This document shows, piece after piece, positions 43,018 through 52,166 of a DNA stretch of 64,000 nt. The position numbers and the translations under genes were made by a program. The notes under the pieces are model-generated. The model was not told where the DNA came from and did no database searches. It saw nothing but the letters and a program-made list of their open reading frames with translations. The stretch spans positions 124,001-188,000 of the forward strand of contig JAPFFF010000051.1 of assembly GCA_039105265.1 (NCBI GenBank), given 5' to 3'. This DNA comes from Tritrichomonas musculus. Its lineage: Eukaryota > Parabasalia > Tritrichomonadida > Tritrichomonadidae. Numbering within the stretch: position 1 is the first letter of the stretch; every line of letters starts with the position of its first letter.

Positions 43018-44503
43018 ATGTCTATTTCTTTGTCTTATTATTTTGAATATATAAATGGTCGTTTAATTTTTCAAAACTCTCATCAGCTGAAGTGACATGT
43101 AAAGAAATGAACGACTTCATTTTGAATAAGATTGAAAATGATGGCCGAGAAGCATCAGTACTTCTTTCATTTGCACGTTTTGATTCAGAAAACATTGAAT
43201 TCATTGAAACACTTTTTGAACAATATTCAAAGAAAGTTGACTTTTCATTCATTGACGTTTCCATTTTTTGTACTTTTTTAAAAATGAAGAAAAGACAAGA
43301 GAAAGAAAAAGAAGAACTGTCAAGAGCAAATTTGAGATTGCAAAGAGAGAATGAAGAGAAAAATAGAATAATTTGTTCTCTTGAATCAAAACTTGAGTTT
43401 CAAGAAAGGATCTCAGAGATTGAAATGAGAAAAACAAATTTCGAGAAGCAAGAAAGAACAAGAAGATAAAATCATATCATTGAGAAGCGAAATTGAAGAA
43501 ATTGAAAGAAACAAAGAAGAAGAAATTTCATCATTGAAAAATCAGATTCTTGTTTCAAGCAGAAGATATTTCAGAATGGAAAAGAGCAAGGAAGGCCCAG
43601 GAATTCTGAGTGAACTGAAAACCAAACAGAAAACTCACTTCGACAGACTCTTCGTCGCATCCCAGTCATCAGCTGACATCTGCACCCTCCTTCTTCCTCA
43701 CACTGATGATGACTTTGGCACAACCAACGATGGAGATTTCTTCATTGAATTTGAACTTGAGGCAGCAGTCACGATCAGTGGCGTCAGAATATTTTCTTCT
43801 TTTGAAAGTTTTCCTAAGTCATTTGACATTTCAGTTGAAGGCGAAACAGTGAAATCAATAAAAGAAGCGAGAGAACTGAATGGTGAATACAAAGACATGA
43901 CAGTCAGCTTTGCACCAATTCGAGGCAGAAAAGTTCGCTTCACACAGACAGGACCGAGCTGGGACCAAGGCGATAATTTTCTAAACATCAAAGGAATTGA
44001 ACTTTTATCAACAGACTCGAAGTATTCAAGAGGAGTCTTTGCGACACTTGTTAGTGAGAGTGAAAATGAAGGCCCGCACAGGTGTCCAGTCACCATTTCT
44101 GCTTCAAATTTCGACTTCAACAGTTTCCACTCAACCAATGCAGAACACAATATTTGCACTTATTCTTATGAAAATTTGTGGTTTCAAGTTGAGCTGACAC
44201 GAGGAACAGCTGTTCTTAACGGTTTCAGACTCAAGAGGTGTAAAACAGGCAAGCTGAGGAGCTACAAAGTGATTTGCACAGGATCACACCTCCGATGACT
44301 CGAGTAAGCCAGAATCGTCATGGACAACGCTGATCGAAATTAACGAGAAAACAGAAAACGAACATGAACAGCTTGACATCTATGAATTTCTACAGCCAAG
44401 TCCGCCAACCAGATTTGTGAGACTCGTTCAAACAGGAAAAAACTGGAGTGATGACTTGCATTTACAATTATATAATTTTGACTTATTTGGTGAATATTTC
44501 TAA
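43018..44503 (+). pseudogene. Broken coiled-coil/discoidin (F5/8 type C) gene
   Basis: Remains of a host gene of about 500 codons. An ATG at 43018 opens a short frame (MSISLSYYFEY...) that ends after 25 codons. The next frame (43080-43469) holds a helical part and a charged coiled coil. The coiled coil continues in another frame from 43480, followed by a discoidin-like beta-sandwich domain at 43690-43980 (ISGVRIFSS, KVRFTQTGPSWDQGDNFLNIKGIEL) and the beginning of a second one. The last part of the second domain (FVRLVQTGKNWSDDLHLQLYNF) is in a third frame to a stop at 44503. At least three frame breaks, and the N-terminal BTB-like part usual in this family seems deleted. G+C is clearly higher than in the spacers, so decay is recent. 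Confidence 0.8.
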
Positions 44504-44959
44504 CTTCACAATATAATTTAATTAAAAATATTTTTTTTCCAAAAAACTTTGCATCTATGAGCTAAATTTGCTTATTATAACTCTTTAATACGTTTCGACT
44601 TATTATTTTCATCTAAAAACATTCCTGATCAAACCTCAAAAATGAAATAATAAATGAAATAAAACATTCATAAGCACCTAATACAACATTGTTCTATGTA
44701 AAGGTGTAATATATAAATACTCTAGTATCATACAGGCAACTTTTTTTCTAAAATAAATCAATACAGGCAAATACTGAAATTTCTATGCATTTTGTGGCCA
44801 AATCAAATCAAAGACTTTGTCTACAGTAAAAAAGAAAAGAATGCAATGAAAAGAGTTATTTATTTTTATTTTTATTCAATGATAAACTGAAAATAAAATA
44901 GATGATTGAAAAATATGAAATTGAATAGAATTCAATTTCGTTCAATTTAATTCTGAACA
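44504..44959. other. Convergent spacer
   Basis: AT-rich, no gene. Confidence 0.5.
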
Positions 44960-46306
44960 TCACTTCACTTTGACGTCTGGATGTTCATGAATGAAGTCTT
45001 CAACCAATTTCACAATCGCTGGCTTGCTCGCAATTTTCACCATTTCGTAGATTGACTTCTTGTTCTTCCCAACGATGCTCAAGTCTGCTCCTGACTCAAG
45101 TGCAACTTTGATCGAACTCAGGACAACAGGCGTAGCATCCATGATGATCAGGCTGTTCAGAATTGTAGCTCCGTTCGAAATTTGCTTAGCGTTCGGATCA
45201 CAACCTGATTCAAATAATATTTTCAATATTTGGTCGAAGTTGTTACCTGCAATTATCGCTGAAAATGTCGGTGGACGTCCACGGAAATCAAAAACGTTCG
45301 CTTCTCCTCCGTTTTCAAGGATTAATTTAACAATGTTGACATTACCACTCGTAGCTGCCCAATGTATAGGATATTGGCCTAGTTTGTCTCTCACTGTTGG
45401 ATTGATGCCGTTATCAAGTAAGTATTTCACCATATTCTCGTCTTTCTGATTACATGCATAACTAAGCGCATTTTTACCTTCTGGCGTTTGATACGAAAGG
45501 TCGCCACCATGGTCAACAAGTATTTTAACCGCTTCTGGGAATCCAAAACTGATCGCTTTCATGATAGGCGAGAAATTCTTCTCGTCCAGTCGTTCTGAAT
45601 TCGTATGCGAAAGTAAAAGTGACAGGCATCGATAATCTTTGCAGCGAATCGCTTGGTGGATTGGCGAGTCTTTCGTTGAATATCTTGGAATCGTCGCACC
45701 GTTCTCGAAAAGTAATTCAAGGATGTCAAACGATTTTGAAAGCGTTGCTAAAAAAATAGGTGTGAACTGAGTATTGAGAGGCGCAAAATTGAGTCCTTTT
45801 ACGTTAATAATTTCTGGTGTACATAAAAATGACGCTACCTCAATAGCTCCCCCAAGGCACGCGTAATGTAGAGGATAAAATTCATTTGAAGACTTGACAT
45901 TAGGATCAAATCCAAAATTATAAACGAATAAAAAGGTTTCAAGAGAATCATAATAAGCTGCTACATGTAAAATGTGTAAATTTGTACGTAAAATTGAATC
46001 TGGTGCTTCTCTGATGCTTTCACTATATGTTAGCTTTATTTTTTTCTGAAATTGTAGAGTAAGAATAATAATATCCATAACAAAATTCAAAACATATATG
46101 CATACAGTACTTCTTTTTGCATTTTTGTTAGAATTTGCTAATTATTATTAAACTTCGCTCTATAAAAAAACATACTTATCTAATGAATATAAGAATTTTG
46201 ATAATAATGGTCTTCCTTCATCTTTGTACCCTTTTAACTTTTCTTTTATTTTATTGACATTGTTTTCTCGAACCAATTTGGATAGTTGGTAATATATATC
46301 ACTCAT
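44960..46306 (-). CDS. Ankyrin repeat protein, two exons
   Basis: The spliced protein has 397 residues: exon 1 is 46306-46176 (43 codons plus two bases; MSDIYYQLSKLVRENNVNK...LYSLD), exon 2 is 46022-44960. The intron is 46023-46175. Joining keeps the frame exactly (coding length 1194). The exon 1 segment (LLSKFLYSL) is the helical cap common before trichomonad ankyrin arrays. From residue about 57 to the end there are nine or ten ankyrin repeats, for example TNLHILHVAAYYDSLETFLF, FYPLHYACLGGAIEVASFL, KNALSYACNQKDENMVKYLL and YPIHWAATSGNVNIVKLILE. A protein-binding scaffold is the general role; partner unknown. Without the intron the repeats would start from an internal ATG (46078) inside intron sequence, which is less likely. 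Confidence 0.85.
46023..46175 (-). other. Spliceosomal intron, 153 nt
   Basis: The 5' end reads GTATGT, and the 3' end GCTAACATATAG on the minus strand. T. vaginalis introns start GTAYGT and end in a fused branch-point/3' splice motif ACTAACACACAG; this 3' end matches nine of twelve bases with CTAAC and AG in the right places. Size is within the trichomonad range, and splicing restores the ankyrin frame. Confidence 0.85.
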
Positions 46307-46729
46307 GAAATTTTAAAAAAAAAAACGATGAATTTGAATTTAAAAAATTATGAAAATATTTGTCCGTTCAGATATTTGGTCAAAAATCTGACCATAAAAA
46401 ATTTCAAAAAGTTAAAAATTTTTTCCGTCTTATTTTTAATCTGTAGAAAACAAAAGTAAAAAAAATTATTGTAAATGATTAAAAAATTATTAGTACATTT
46501 TAGACAATTAATAATTTATTAATGTATTCAGGATACATATACATAAACGAGATATTGTCATTTTTTTTATTTAAACTCTTCTTTTCAAAATTACAATGCA
46601 ACTTTTTAAACGAGTACTTTTGAAAACGGAAAGCTAACCACCTTTCACAATTTTATTCGAACTCTTATTAACTCTTTATATAACAACACAAATTTTAAAT
46701 ATTTGACTTAAAAAGTTCAAAAATAAAAA
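46307..46729. other. Divergent spacer between the ankyrin gene and the next gene
   Basis: AT-rich. Contains TTCAAAAAGTTAAAAATT and AAAAGTTCAAAAATAAAAA just before the next ATG. No gene. Confidence 0.5.
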
Positions 46730-47860
46730 ATGGATCAATTATATAATAGCGAAATGCAAAGGCAAAGCCCAATTGTTACACGTCCAAATAGAACAATTCA
46801 CTTTAGCCAGCTACCTGATAATTCACAAAACGGACAACCAATTCAAAACAACTTTTCATTTTCATTCACCAAGACTCACCAACAGCAAGCAAAGAATTTG
46901 CAGCCAAATTTATTAACAATCCCACGTGCTCCAATAATTCACTGTTTTGTTTGTGATCATGCAAATGCCAAAGTTAAAATATTAACTGATCAATTTCTCG
47001 AAATACTCACAAAAAGTGGAATTAAAGTTTATGTAGAACGATATCTAACTCATCAACCAGGATTCCAAGTACGTGCCGCATCATTAAATACACAAGCTGA
47101 CTTTTTTTTCCAGATACACTCTAAAACAGCAGGTGCAGGTCATGTTAGACTTTACATGAATGGACAACCAAAGAGAATGACTAAAGAAGAAGCTGTTGCA
47201 TCTATTTGGTCATGGTGGCGCCTTCGATGCGGTGCATTAACAAAAGATGAGACAGACGTTATCTCAAATGAAAAAATCTTTTCACTTCTAAAAGATTTTG
47301 GAAAAATAGATCAAGAATCTTTAAACTTTACTGCACTTCAACAGCAAGTTCAACAGTGCCTTTATACTCAAACTAATATCAATCCCATCCTGAATACTCT
47401 TAACGACTATGAAAATATACTCAAAGAAGCAAAGGTGAAGATAATATCAACTCCAACAATGAGTACAGATTGGGTTTTTGAGCAAGGAGCGGTTTTACAA
47501 AGTTGCCAATATCAACAAATTGAAACAGGTCTTTCTCAACCATTGAAAAGCCTTTTAATTTCTATCATAGACCAAGCAATCCAAAAGGCACGTCGAATTA
47601 GAGGCGTTATTAATCGTAATTACGTTGAGAGTCAGATCATTGAGTCTGACATTCATAATGATGATGAAAATTTGAAAGAAATTCCAATTGATATCAATAA
47701 TGAGCAGCATGAAGGTGATGGAAGCTCATGGAAAATGATGATTGAAAGTGTTGATGAAGATAGAATTGGTAGTGTCAAAATCGCATCCTATGGCGAAAGC
47801 CCTAGCATACGTTCATTTGATAGGATAGCAACACCAGTTTTTTTGCTTGATGAATTTTGA
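46730..47860 (+). CDS. Unknown conserved-looking protein
   Basis: A 376-residue soluble protein. Residues 1-65 are Gln/Asn/Pro-rich and disordered (DNSQNGQPIQNN, HQQQAKNLQPN). Residues about 66-160 look like an alpha/beta domain (IIHCFVCDHANAKVKILTDQ, FLEILTKSGIKVYVERYL, ADFFFQIHSKTAGAGHVRLY), with a layout reminiscent of anticodon-binding-type folds but with no diagnostic motif, so I do not assign it. A helical part follows (about 165-310), with a Gln-rich stretch (FTALQQQVQQCL), then an acidic tail. No signal peptide or membrane segment. The start is the first ATG, 1 nt after an A-rich leader. Base composition and codon use are like the neighbours, so it is a real host gene. Confidence 0.75.
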   Translation: MDQLYNSEMQRQSPIVTRPNRTIHFSQLPDNSQNGQPIQNNFSFSFTKTHQQQAKNLQPNLLTIPRAPIIHCFVCDHANAKVKILTDQFLEILTKSGIKVYVERYLTHQPGFQVRAASLNTQADFFFQIHSKTAGAGHVRLYMNGQPKRMTKEEAVASIWSWWRLRCGALTKDETDVISNEKIFSLLKDFGKIDQESLNFTALQQQVQQCLYTQTNINPILNTLNDYENILKEAKVKIISTPTMSTDWVFEQGAVLQSCQYQQIETGLSQPLKSLLISIIDQAIQKARRIRGVINRNYVESQIIESDIHNDDENLKEIPIDINNEQHEGDGSSWKMMIESVDEDRIGSVKIASYGESPSIRSFDRIATPVFLLDEF

Positions 47861-48188
47861 TTTTTTTATCAAAATATATTTTGGTAGATAAATAAATGCT
47901 TAATAAGTTTTCTAAGGCAGTATTATTTATTTTTTTTCCAAATTTAATTTAGATAGTTTCTAAAAACATACAATATTTCACCTAATGTATATTGAATTGA
48001 TTCATTAATAAGAAAATTTGAATAGTTTGCTATATTACCTCAGATAAATACGGAACCAGAACATACAATATCTTTTTAATTCGATTCTGGCTCCCTACGT
48101 ATATATAAATATTTTTTTTTTATATGATCAAATACAAATTCAATTTGTTTATCAATTATTGAATTAATGTGATTTATCGAGTTTATTA
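47861..48188. other. Spacer between co-directional genes
   Basis: AT-rich; contains GGCTCCCTACGTATA near 48088. A short inverted pair GAACCAGAACATACAATATC / ATTCTGGCTCC (48051-48094) may be a terminator-like hairpin. Confidence 0.4.
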
Positions 48189-49028
48189 ATGGAAGAAGAA
48201 AAGATCCAATTATGGTCAATAAAATTTACTCCTTATACTGATTGCATTTTCCCTGTGAGTTCGATGAATTCAACTGTTGTATGGCCACGTTTATTATCAT
48301 CTTCTGAAAAAGATACATCAGCTCTTTTTGTTGGATATTCAAATTTGCATACAGAGTACGGGGATGAAGGAGTTGATATATTTTGTGATACCCCTAAATG
48401 TAGTAGAACAGTATTTTTTAGTGGAGATGAATTAGATTATAATCCTGAAAAATCAAACGAATACTCTAGCAAAAAAAACTTAGATGATGAACAGGTAGGC
48501 CAATATACTGAATGTTGGATTCCAAAGAATAGAGTTGATCAAAACAAATATAATCATTTGTATGGCGATTTTAGAAGCCTGCGTAAAGATTTTTCTTATT
48601 TAATTAACTGCGAATTTTTTGATTATATTTTTATAGGTGATAGAACATTTATCTATTTTTCAAGTATTGATATCCTGACTGACTTTTGTAGCATGCTAAA
48701 GAAAGGAGGATCATTATTAATTGCTTTAAATGATAGCAGTTTAATATACTACTATGGACCATCTTTGGATGATTTCTTTGGATATGAATATGAAATTATC
48801 CCTTACTTTTATTCAGCACCAGCTCAAAATGAACAAATTCTCTCATATATTTTACATAATAGTAGATCAATTTTTAGTGACTTCAGATATAATTCTGTAA
48901 AAGATTTAGAAGACGACCTTTCTGAAATAATCCCATTTGCAAGCAACTTTTTTGAACAAAATCAATCAGGTAGCTCTCCATTGCATAATGGAAAAGAATC
49001 TTTGATTCTTAAAATATATAAAAAGTAA
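48189..49028 (+). CDS. Unknown protein, possible degenerate methyltransferase fold
   Basis: A 279-residue acidic protein. The stretch FDYIFIGDRTFIYFSSIDILTDFCSMLKKGGSLLIALND (about 142-180) has the shape of motifs IV-VI of class I SAM-dependent methyltransferases (a D-x-I/V strand, a helix, then LKKGG-SLLIAL). The SAM-binding glycine loop expected before it (motif I) is not visible; GYSNLHTEYGDEGVDIF (about 50-66) is in the right region but lacks the GxGxG pattern. It is therefore either a diverged or inactive methyltransferase, or an unrelated fold. No membrane segments. The stop overlaps TAAA. It lies tail-to-tail with the saposin-like gene, 43 bases apart. Confidence 0.7.
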   Translation: MEEEKIQLWSIKFTPYTDCIFPVSSMNSTVVWPRLLSSSEKDTSALFVGYSNLHTEYGDEGVDIFCDTPKCSRTVFFSGDELDYNPEKSNEYSSKKNLDDEQVGQYTECWIPKNRVDQNKYNHLYGDFRSLRKDFSYLINCEFFDYIFIGDRTFIYFSSIDILTDFCSMLKKGGSLLIALNDSSLIYYYGPSLDDFFGYEYEIIPYFYSAPAQNEQILSYILHNSRSIFSDFRYNSVKDLEDDLSEIIPFASNFFEQNQSGSSPLHNGKESLILKIYKK

Positions 49029-49071
49029 AAATTATGTTGTTATTTTAATCACTAATTTATACAAGTTTTAT

Positions 49072-49875
49072 TCACTTATTTTGCTGAAAGTTCTTCTTTT
49101 TAAATACATATTTCTCAGTAAAAGCATTCACATCTTGATCTATCAGCTGAATTAAATTTTTTGATTCAAGATAGTTACAAATTGTTTCAGATGTGTTTCC
49201 TTCATTAATTTTTACACTAGCTGCACTCATAGCAATTCTTGAAAGCATCAAGCATTGCTGGTATTTAGGCGTTCCCATATATTGTCTGCAAAATGATGAG
49301 CCTTTCCTTTTATAAATAAATTTAAATCTGTCTGTATTCTGTATATTTCCTTCTAAAAGATTCAATTTTGTTGAAACATGATTTATTCTAGGTCGATGAT
49401 TGTCCCATAATTTGGTACTTTTATTAAAATCGTTTTTGATTAAATCAATAATTTCTAAACATATTTTTTTGCTAAATATTCGTGATCTTGAAGGTGAAAC
49501 TTTGTTATATCCAATTGATGAACAGATAAATTCTGGCTTTTGGCTTTGTCTAACTGAATTGCATATTTTCCTAACATTGTCTTCTGTAAGAATGTTTTTG
49601 CAAACTGATTTGCGCTCATCTTTTAAATGTTCACAATTTTTTGAAAACTTTTTAAAAATCTGAGTGAAATTTATTTCATTTACTTCTGGTTGGATATACG
49701 ATTTTACAATATTATTAATTTTCGATTTTTTTCGATAATTAGGATTTTCGATTTTACGTATTTCGTGATCAATAATTCGGACAATATTGTAGCATTCAAA
49801 ATATTCGGCTCTATTTGTAGGAATAGATTCCTTAATAGAAAAGATGAAATAAATGAAAAAGCAAAAGAAACACAT
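49072..49875 (-). CDS. Secreted saposin-like (SapB) protein
   Basis: A 267-residue protein with a hydrophobic signal peptide (MCFFCFFIYFIFSI, cleavage near residue 15). Cysteines fit saposin-type helices: C28 in FECYNIV, C83 in KNCEHL, C92 in VCKNIL, C105 in RKICNSV, and C116 in EFICSS, with a later group (ICLEII, FCRQYMGTPKYQQCLML, TICNYL) that could form a second, related bundle. Saposin-like proteins bind or permeabilise lipid membranes; trichomonads have pore-forming members. It is basic overall, as expected for membrane-active types. The fold assignment rests on spacing and helicity alone, with moderate confidence. The ATG at 49875 places the signal peptide at the N-terminus. Confidence 0.65.
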   Translation of the reverse strand: MCFFCFFIYFIFSIKESIPTNRAEYFECYNIVRIIDHEIRKIENPNYRKKSKINNIVKSYIQPEVNEINFTQIFKKFSKNCEHLKDERKSVCKNILTEDNVRKICNSVRQSQKPEFICSSIGYNKVSPSRSRIFSKKICLEIIDLIKNDFNKSTKLWDNHRPRINHVSTKLNLLEGNIQNTDRFKFIYKRKGSSFCRQYMGTPKYQQCLMLSRIAMSAASVKINEGNTSETICNYLESKNLIQLIDQDVNAFTEKYVFKKKNFQQNK

Positions 49876-50110
49876 GAAGATATGGAAAAAAATATAATTT
49901 TATATGTTTAAGAAAAGTAAAAAATTTTCAACTTTTTGAATTCATATAAACATTTTGTTAAAAATCAATTTATATAATAATAGATAAAATTATATTACTC
50001 TGCAATTACAAAATTAACATACACAATTTATATAAATTTACTAATATTAATTTTTAAGCAAAATTCGAAAATCTCTTGATAATAAAATGAGTTAAAAGTC
50101 AAATAAAATA
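49876..50110. other. Short AT-rich spacer
   Basis: Nothing recognised. Confidence 0.5.
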
Positions 50111-50791
50111 TTAAAAGTCTTTAAGAGCGTCATCAACAATATCTATTGTCGATTTAGATAGGGTTTCTTCGATGTCGGTAATTTCTCCTTTTGGATCTGG
50201 CGAAAAGGATTGTATCCTGAATGATTTTCCACCATTCTCATCAAATATTTTCTTCATTTCTGCAAAAGTCTGGTCAACTCCTCCATTTATACTGATACCT
50301 GAAAAGTAAAATTTTTTTTCCGCAAGCTCTTTAACCAATTTTTCAAGTTTTGGCTCTTCTTCTTGATGATTCTCTTCTCCACAAAATCTTTTTCCATGAG
50401 CAGGCGCGTCTGCAATCCAAATAATTCCCTTTCTTGCATCTTCATCCCAAGAAAGTTTATTTAAAGTTAATTCAATTGCTCCAACAAAGTCTTCAGGAAT
50501 GTCTCCACCTCCAAAAGCTTCAACTTTTCCAAGATAAACTGAAAGATTTTCTATATCTGGATCGAAATCGAAAAATTGATGAACATCTAAAAAAGAATCA
50601 ACTGGATCTCTATAGCAAATACATCCAAATCTAAATGAAACATCTCTATAACGCATATTGGATAAATCGAATGCTAAGTCCTCAGCTTTATTATGCGCAG
50701 CTTGAATTGCACTTGACATTGATTGTGTGGAATCTATCAAAAATAAAACATCCATTTTTCTTGTTCGCTTTGTTCCTTTTACTTTAGACAT
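50111..50791 (-). CDS. Stand-alone von Willebrand factor A (VWA) domain protein
   Basis: A 226-residue protein that is essentially one VWA domain. The metal-binding MIDAS motif is D20-S-T-Q-S24 (FLIDSTQSM), close to the DxTxS form of alpha-kinase-associated VWA proteins. CYRDPVDSF and AFGGGDIPEDFVGAIELTL supply the other typical elements (the GGGD-PED motif also occurs in VwkA-type VWA domains), and GIIWIADAPAHG the last strand. There is no signal peptide or membrane segment, so it is cytosolic; VWA domains mediate protein interactions. No kinase domain is fused. ATG at 50791 is preceded by an A/T leader. Confidence 0.88.
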   Translation of the reverse strand: MSKVKGTKRTRKMDVLFLIDSTQSMSSAIQAAHNKAEDLAFDLSNMRYRDVSFRFGCICYRDPVDSFLDVHQFFDFDPDIENLSVYLGKVEAFGGGDIPEDFVGAIELTLNKLSWDEDARKGIIWIADAPAHGKRFCGEENHQEEEPKLEKLVKELAEKKFYFSGISINGGVDQTFAEMKKIFDENGGKSFRIQSFSPDPKGEITDIEETLSKSTIDIVDDALKDF

Positions 50792-52166
50792 TTTAGATTT
50801 TTAAAAATTATGTCAAAACTATTGAATACCAAAATTTTGGTATTCCTAATATCTCAATATATTTTAAGCATAATATAAAAATATAAAAATAAAATATATT
50901 AAAAACACATTTATATGTTTTTTCTTGTAAATATAGCTTGTTTTCTTTTATAAAAAATAAATATTGAATTTGAATTTTCAAAATAAATATCATTTATTTG
51001 GTTTTAAATATCAATAAAAACATTTTAAAACATAAATAATGCTTCAGATAATTGAAAACTAAACTTTTCAATTGAGTGTATCATATTATCATTAAGTCTT
51101 GAGGAACTTTAAAAATAACTGGCATTGCATAACAATGCTTATAACAAACATCAAAGAAATGAAAAATAATATTAATAACAGTCCGTATAAAAAATAATTC
51201 CTTTTTTTATTTAAGGATTTGGTATGAATTGAAGGAAATTGTTTAATTATATAAATTACAGCATATTTATAACTGAAAAAACGTTTGAAAATCATCTCTT
51301 TGCTTCTTTTTTCTAGTCTTGTTAAAGGATCCAAACCAAAAAAGTTAAATAAACAGAAAAACTATTCCAGTTATTGAACAACGTATAGATTATAAAGATT
51401 CTCAATTCCAGCTGAAAAATCCTGAAACCGTTTTTCGTTTTTTTAGATATTTTGGTAACACCTAATGAGGTATTAAACAAACTCACGAGGTCGTTTCTTT
51501 GCAGTTACTATTTTTATTGGTAAAAAGCAACAATCAAAATGCAATTTAAAGTACAATTTTGGTAAGAGTTGTTCATTAATATAAATTAAAACGTACATCA
51601 ATAATTTCAAAGTCAATTGCAAAAGATTAGCATTATCTAATTGGAAAAAATTGATCATTTTTTATTAATTGAAAAAAAGTCCTTTGCCAAATATCCCAGT
51701 TTTGAAGGAATAGTAAAATTTCCATATTAAGTTGCAAATATTGGAAATGAAGCTTTTAGTAAGTGCAAGAAAACAATTTTGTAATCCAATTTTTTTTATT
51801 TCATATGTAATCCATTTAATCTAATTTAAATATAACAAATAAGTATTTATAAATCTATATTATTATTTTATTAAAGAATTTCTTTAGTTGATATAAAGAT
51901 AAACTGTGTTCATTATGAATTTTATTTTTTGAATGATCATTCAAAATTTTCAATTAGAATGATGGGAATTTACTACTATTCATATTTAATGAATTAATAT
52001 ATTTTATCTTAGTTTTTATAAAATTAAAATTGTATAATTTTTTATCGTAATAATTCAATTGTTTTGAATAGAAAACAGAAAAAAAGGGTTCCATTCAAAA
52101 AAAAATATCTTATCTATAGAAAAAAAAATCAAATCAAACAATTTTTTTAGTTAACTTGTTAATTTG
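50792..52166. other. Long divergent spacer
   Basis: No gene with a start codon. A frame at 51092-51334 (minus) encodes 80 residues with a membrane helix (YFLYGLLLILFFISLMFVISIV) after a basic segment (RLEKRSKE), but it lacks an ATG at its beginning and has no family match; it may be the remnant of a small tail-anchored protein. AAACGAAAAACGG-type inverted bases lie near 51430. Confidence 0.4.

Noticed and set aside
51092-51334. 80-residue membrane protein frame on the minus strand
   Set aside because: The frame opens with TTG, lacks an upstream ATG and matches no family; mentioned in the spacer entry only.
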